Shown one piece after another: positions 60,301 through 64,000 of a stretch of DNA of 64,000 bases. The stretch comes from Monosiga brevicollis MX1. Taxonomy: Eukaryota; Opisthokonta; Choanoflagellata; Craspedida; Salpingoecidae. Positions within the stretch are counted from its first letter, which is position 1. Each line of letters opens with the position of its first letter. The position numbers were made by a program, and so were the translations under genes. Below the pieces are notes generated by a model. That model did no database searches and had not been told where the DNA came from. It saw only the letters and a program-made list of their open reading frames with translations. Location: contig NW_001865042.1 in NCBI RefSeq assembly GCF_000002865.3, positions 1,160,207 to 1,224,206 on the forward strand, in the 5' to 3' direction.

Positions 60301-62077
60301 CCTGAGGCGCGCCCAGTTCCTGGATTACCAACTGATCACCAGAACGTGAGCAGAGGATGGGTGAGCGCGGTATCAAAGAGCCTGTCGCGCCTCAGCAATT
60401 GAACCACCCAAATGACTCACATCCTGAGCTTCCATGTCTTGTGAAAGCTTATGTGTAGCATCGACCAACGCGTTGCCCAGCTGACAAGCTATGTGTTTGG
60501 AGAGCACCACGAGCGAACAATTTGTTGACACGTGAGCCACACAATACACGCATACACGACAAAGGGCTAGCGTTGATGTATCGCACCAAGAAAAGTGCCC
60601 GTGTGGCGGAAGGAGCGAACGACGCTTGAGCTGAAAGCTGTAAGCCACAGGATAATATCGCCAAGAAGGCTACATTCCTCGTTCAGCCACAATGCGTCAC
60701 GCCCATTGTCAATCAGTGCATGCATAAACTTGGATAGGCGGCTCTGGTAACGTTCATGGGGACAAAGGGGTAGCATGACAGCAGCTATGGTTAGATGGGA
60801 GCCTATCCGCTGACGGGTGGCATGAAAGCCTGGCCACACGGGCGATCGGGCACAGGTAGACAAGACAGCCAAACCTTGGCGTCTTTGGCAGTGCGTCCAC
60901 CAATGAGATAGGATTGGTCGCCGTCCACGGTGCGGATGAGCACATCAACGGCCAAGTTTGGTTGTTCCAACATTGCGTTGGTGATGGCCCCTGCGCAAAA
61001 GAGGTACGCAAAGATGAGCAGCGAGTAATGTCGGGCAATGGGAGGTGATGCATCCTGCTCACACCCTCTGCACGGAACAACACGCGAGAGAAAGAGAGGC
61101 ACGCTCGCCTGACCTTTGGCACCGCAGGCTTGAGAGAAAACGGCCAGAAGGTCACAGGTGGCGACTTCTGGCTCTTGCCCAAAGTGTGCAATCCATCCCT
61201 GCACCGTGGACTGTGATGATGGTTGGCAGACCCAGAATGAGCGCTGGCCGGGTGGCGCAGTGGCGTAACCAAGGCAGGCGCCCCGTTGTGGAGAATGGGT
61301 TTGGGGTGTTCTACCACACCTGTAGTCCACGGCCGGTCATGACCTTGTTGAACAGAGTGACCGCACGAGCTGACAATTGCTACAACACGAGCAGCCCAGC
61401 AAGCAACGACAGCGTGATTGATAAGGAGCAACAGGATACGGAAACGTAAAACTTGAAACTCAAACACATGAACGTTGATCCTACCGGTACATCGGCGTCA
61501 TCACCACCACGCGAGCGCCGCGGTTTGCTACGGGCACGGCGTGGGGCTGAGGCCGCCGGCGAGGATCTGTCGCAGCGGAAGCACACGTGAGGCATACATG
61601 GCCTCATTCCGGCTGCAACACCTGAACGCGTTGAATGCATCAGTGTCTGTCAAACCTGGCAGGGCTGGGCTTGGCTGAAGTGCGTTGCTGCGTTTGCTCG
61701 CGCGATGATGGTCGCCCCGCGGCACGCCCGCTTGACCTCTGTCGCGCGAATGGAGGCAAACAACCGTGAGGCGCATGATGACAATGGGACATCCAGGCTG
61801 CATTTGCCCATCATCACCACCAACACCAGACCAGGCCAAGAGTCATGGGGGTGCGGAGAGAAGACATCAAACAAATGCAAAAATATACAACAAGCGGGCG
61901 AAGTTGAGCCAAGGAGGGTCGCCATTCAGCCACAAATTGCATTTCCCCATTTGGTCATGACGTGCATTTGCAGCCAGCCAGGAGAGAAAAGCGCACGCTC
62001 AGACAGAGGCAGGTGTCTTAAAATCAGTGGACAAGCAAGTTGAGCAGACATACCCGCTTGGCGTTGCGCGCACCCAT
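54303..62077 (-). CDS. STAG: Cohesin subunit STAG/SCC3 (stromalin)
   Basis: It is the HEAT-repeat cohesin subunit that binds RAD21 and DNA. The N terminus was built from splice phases: exon one MGARNAKR (62054-62077, donor GTATGT), then RSSGRAAGRPSSREQ..., then SSPAASAPRRARSKPRRSRG, then QLSARAVTLFNKVMTGRGLQ. All phases agree. The conserved body follows: TVQGWIAHFGQEPEVATCDL with LLAVFSQACGAK, AMLEQPNLAVDVLIRTVD, ESRLSKFMHALIDNG, DIILWLTAFSSSVVRSFRHT, RLQEFDSLFTRAEKWLDEIF with MGVIVHRY, DTLTALGYWI and the diagnostic FLDDTFLKYIGWSLSDKHHE with VRLCVLHTLEALY. The HEAT region continues to about 55600. The tail is basic/acidic low complexity (RRAGRRANRGRRSEPISDDE, DAISDDSDDDDGAD) and ends SDLEEVL with TAG at 54303-54305. 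One intron near the 3' end is almost wholly a pentanucleotide repeat. Confidence 0.92.
55225..55559 (-). repeat. (CAGCA/TGCTG)67 perfect pentanucleotide repeat in a STAG intron
   Basis: 335 bp of uninterrupted five-base unit, 67 copies, with no substitutions seen. It lies in the intron between the exon ending KGAKTPASG (GTAAGC donor just upstream on the - strand) and the small exon ARRATRRIQPDE. On the pre-mRNA it reads as UGCUG repeats. Frames through it are open in several phases and are artefacts. Confidence 0.97.
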
Positions 62078-62920
62078 GACGGGCAAGGACGAGGCCGATC
62101 TGTGTTGTCACCCCAGCGGCATATTCCAATAGATGAGACGCGCGGCGTGCGCCACAGCTCTGCTGCATGACAGAAGTAACTACAGGCTACGCTTGGGTTT
62201 CCGATTCGAGCTCGCCAAGCCAATGGATGCATGCATTGGCAGCAAGCTCCACCAGCTCCAGAGAAGAAAACCATCATCATGCATTCAAAAACCCAGGCCG
62301 CACACCCATATTCACATACAAAGCCAACAAAGATTACATTCCAACACCCATGGACTTGGATAGGGTCGACCATTCAACTCACTTTGAGCGCCGCGCCGGC
62401 ATCTTGATCGGCGCCTTTTTTTTTTCTTTTTTTTTTTCCTTCCTTCTCTATCGATCAAAAACTCTTTCAGCTCGAACCACGAAATGGAAACTGCTTGACA
62501 GAAAAGCGGAAGCGAACGGTTTAGCTTCGAGTGTTTTTTGTAACGGTTCAATTGGCATTTGCTGACAACTTGTCTCTCTGCTGGTTTTTTGCAACGCGAT
62601 TATCACACGTGATAAACTCTGCTCGTTTTGGCGGGAAAAAAGTTGAGACGCTTGAGCCATGATCAACGCTTGACAAGAAAGAATAAGCATGCATGATGAA
62701 TTAATAATGGTCAACGGGCTGGCCAGTCGAAGCGAGAGCCACTGGTCAAAGCATGAAAGAGTGGATAGGAAAGCGACGAGTCGAGAACCCGCTCGGCGGG
62801 ACCAGCCTCGACCTGGTTGCTTGTGACAACGATTGAGCACCTTTCCCCACGTTTGACATGACGATGGCATGCACCAGATCGACTTGAGGCTTGGCGCAAA
62901 ACCCGAAGCGAATGTGGCAA
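62078..62920. promoter_or_regulatory. Intergenic region upstream of STAG
   Basis: 840 bp holding the STAG promoter and the 3' flank of the right-edge gene. It includes T-rich runs (about 62408-62440) and AT-richer sequence (62560-62710). No exon was recognised. Confidence 0.5.
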
Positions 62921-64000
62921 TCAGGGCGAAGTCTGCGCCAAAGGATTGGAAAAATCGGCTTGAAAATCGTCGGCCAAGGGATTGAAGTCACCTTCGGGCA
63001 AGGAGGGCTGACGCTTCGGACGCCCATGTTGTCGACGGGGTGCTGTCGAGTCAGATCCGTCCGCGCTGTCACTCTGATCACTGTCGCCGTCTGATGATGC
63101 TTGTGCTGATGATGAATGTGTGGATACCAACTCCGACTGAGCGGCCGATCCCTTGCCCGTGGGCCGTCGAGACAAAGAGGCCCGGTGCTGACTATGACGC
63201 CCCTCGGTTTCTGCATCTGAAGAGTCTGAGTCACCCACTTCACGCACACCATCACCAGCGCCGCGAGGCACGAGGTTGCGCCGCACATGCCCGGGCGCTA
63301 CGGCAGGAATGGCCGAGCGCCGTGGCTCACCACGGGGCTCGTCGGCATGTGCCTGACTTGTCTTGGCATAGCCGTTCTTGGCAGGGGCCCGCGATGCCTC
63401 TACTGGCGGATCCTGGGTAGAGGTGCGGGGGGCTTGGCTGGTGCGAGCCCGCGAGGCGCGGCGCTTGGGGCCGTTGCCAGGCGCGGGACGTGCCGATCGA
63501 CGCCCGGGCAAGACTGACGGGTCAGTGGTCGACTCGAAGGCGGCATCTTGGTCGTCCGCTTCCAGTGTCAACGCAAACGAACGGCGCGTTATCATGTCGT
63601 CCTGGACGGACACCAGGTCGCCTATCAACAGCACCCGTAACAATGAATGAGTGTAGGTTGTCTCATACTCGCACATGAAGTATTTTGCCGGGTGTTGGCA
63701 GTGCAAAGACGGCGGCGATATGGGATCACCTGAGGCCCAGTAGGGATTGCGCCAGCTTCGAAAGGAGCGATGAATGGGATCACGAGTGGGCAGCTTCTGA
63801 ACAAAGGCGGCGTTGGTCGTCACTCGACGTATCATGCGGGGCCTGTAGCACTCGCAACCAATGAGCTCATGTTCCTCGCGTGACGCAGGAAGACTCAGTC
63901 CGAGCAGTCCGAGGAGAAAAAAGTGGGTGAGCAAACACACCGAGGTTGAAATACCCGAACAAGGTTGCCCGCCAAGCACTGGTGTCGCAGCCATTCGCAC
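62921..64000 (-). CDS. 3' part of an unrecognised Ser/Asp-rich protein (continues beyond the right edge)
   Basis: The frame is open at the window edge. The first part reads REEHELIGCECYRPRMIRRV and TRDPIHRSFRSWRNPYWASG after a hydrophobic stretch (VCLLTHFFLLGLLGLSL), which may be a membrane segment or a read-through intron. An intron (donor GTGATC near 63730, acceptor GATAG near 63627) joins in phase to GDLVSVQDDMITRRSFALTL. The remainder is low complexity: basic Arg/Ala/Pro, then DSDSSDAETEG, then SSDGDSDQSDSADGSDS. It ends with FNPLADDFQADFSNPLAQ and a stop at 62921. Two NPLA copies sit in the last 20 residues, a pattern reminiscent of short endocytic-adaptor motifs but not a known match. 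No family was recognised. Confidence 0.6.
   Translation of the reverse strand: MRMAATPVLGGQPCSGISTSVCLLTHFFLLGLLGLSLPASREEHELIGCECYRPRMIRRVTTNAAFVQKLPTRDPIHRSFRSWRNPYWASGDPISPPSLHCQHPAKYFMCEYETTYTHSLLRVLLIGDLVSVQDDMITRRSFALTLEADDQDAAFESTTDPSVLPGRRSARPAPGNGPKRRASRARTSQAPRTSTQDPPVEASRAPAKNGYAKTSQAHADEPRGEPRRSAIPAVAPGHVRRNLVPRGAGDGVREVGDSDSSDAETEGRHSQHRASLSRRPTGKGSAAQSELVSTHSSSAQASSDGDSDQSDSADGSDSTAPRRQHGRPKRQPSLPEGDFNPLADDFQADFSNPLAQTSP

Noticed and set aside
62078-62920. Possibility that the right-edge Ser/Asp-rich exon is the N terminus of STAG
   Set aside because: That exon ends in its own stop at 62921, and STAG has a phase-consistent first exon (MGARNAKR) at 62054-62077.
1-64000. Transposons, retroelements, endogenous viral copies, tRNA and rRNA genes
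   Set aside because: No reverse transcriptase, integrase, transposase or capsid-like protein, no terminal repeats and no convincing cloverleaf with internal A/B boxes were seen. A tRNA scan and repeat-library search would be needed to be certain.

Overview
This window is nuclear DNA from a compact, intron-rich unicellular eukaryote. The best fit is a choanoflagellate of the Monosiga/Salpingoeca type. Genes lie 200-1000 bp apart on both strands. Almost all are cut into short exons by GT-AG introns of roughly 60-400 bp. The gene content combines pan-eukaryotic housekeeping machinery with animal-style signalling proteins: a P-Rex-like RhoGEF with DH-PH-DEP-DEP-PDZ-IP4P order, and a tandem SH3/PDZ scaffold. 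The lineage is an inference from gene content and architecture; another holozoan cannot be excluded.

Layout, left to right. The 3' end of an unrecognised + gene (99-808). EXOC5/Sec10 exocyst subunit (-, 1004-5118), head to head with a WDR20/DMWD WD40 protein (+, 5717-8140). A zinc-ribbon/SH3/SH3/PDZ/PDZ scaffold with a very long Glu-Pro-Ala repeat tail (-, 8419-14597). The P-Rex-like RhoGEF (-, 15455-23412), head to head with Elongator subunit ELP2 (+, 23803-28087). DIS3/RRP44, the exosome nuclease (+, 28539-33847), tail to tail with a GT32 glycosyltransferase carrying C-terminal discoidin-like modules (-, 34055-37210). A ZC2HC1-like two-zinc-finger protein (-, 37776-40302), head to head with an intronless APH/choline-kinase-fold protein (+, 41096-42373). 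A small coiled-coil protein (-, 42809-43937). 5-oxoprolinase (-, 44364-51056), head to head with an unrecognised single-pass membrane protein (+, 52027-53801). The STAG/SCC3 cohesin subunit (-, 54303-62077). The 3' end of an unrecognised low-complexity protein (-, 62921 to the edge).

The genes form no pathway cluster. Their ordering is that of a compact genome, with several divergent pairs sharing short promoter regions. Recurrent structure outside genes is dominated by simple repeats. CT-rich microsatellites sit in most 5' intergenic spaces. Two loci share a CTCTCAAA-type compound repeat. A 67-copy perfect CAGCA/TGCTG repeat fills one intron of the STAG gene. No transposon, retroelement, rRNA, tRNA or CRISPR array was recognised.

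Exon joins were worked out by eye from splice signals and family similarity. Gene ends are better supported than every internal splice site.
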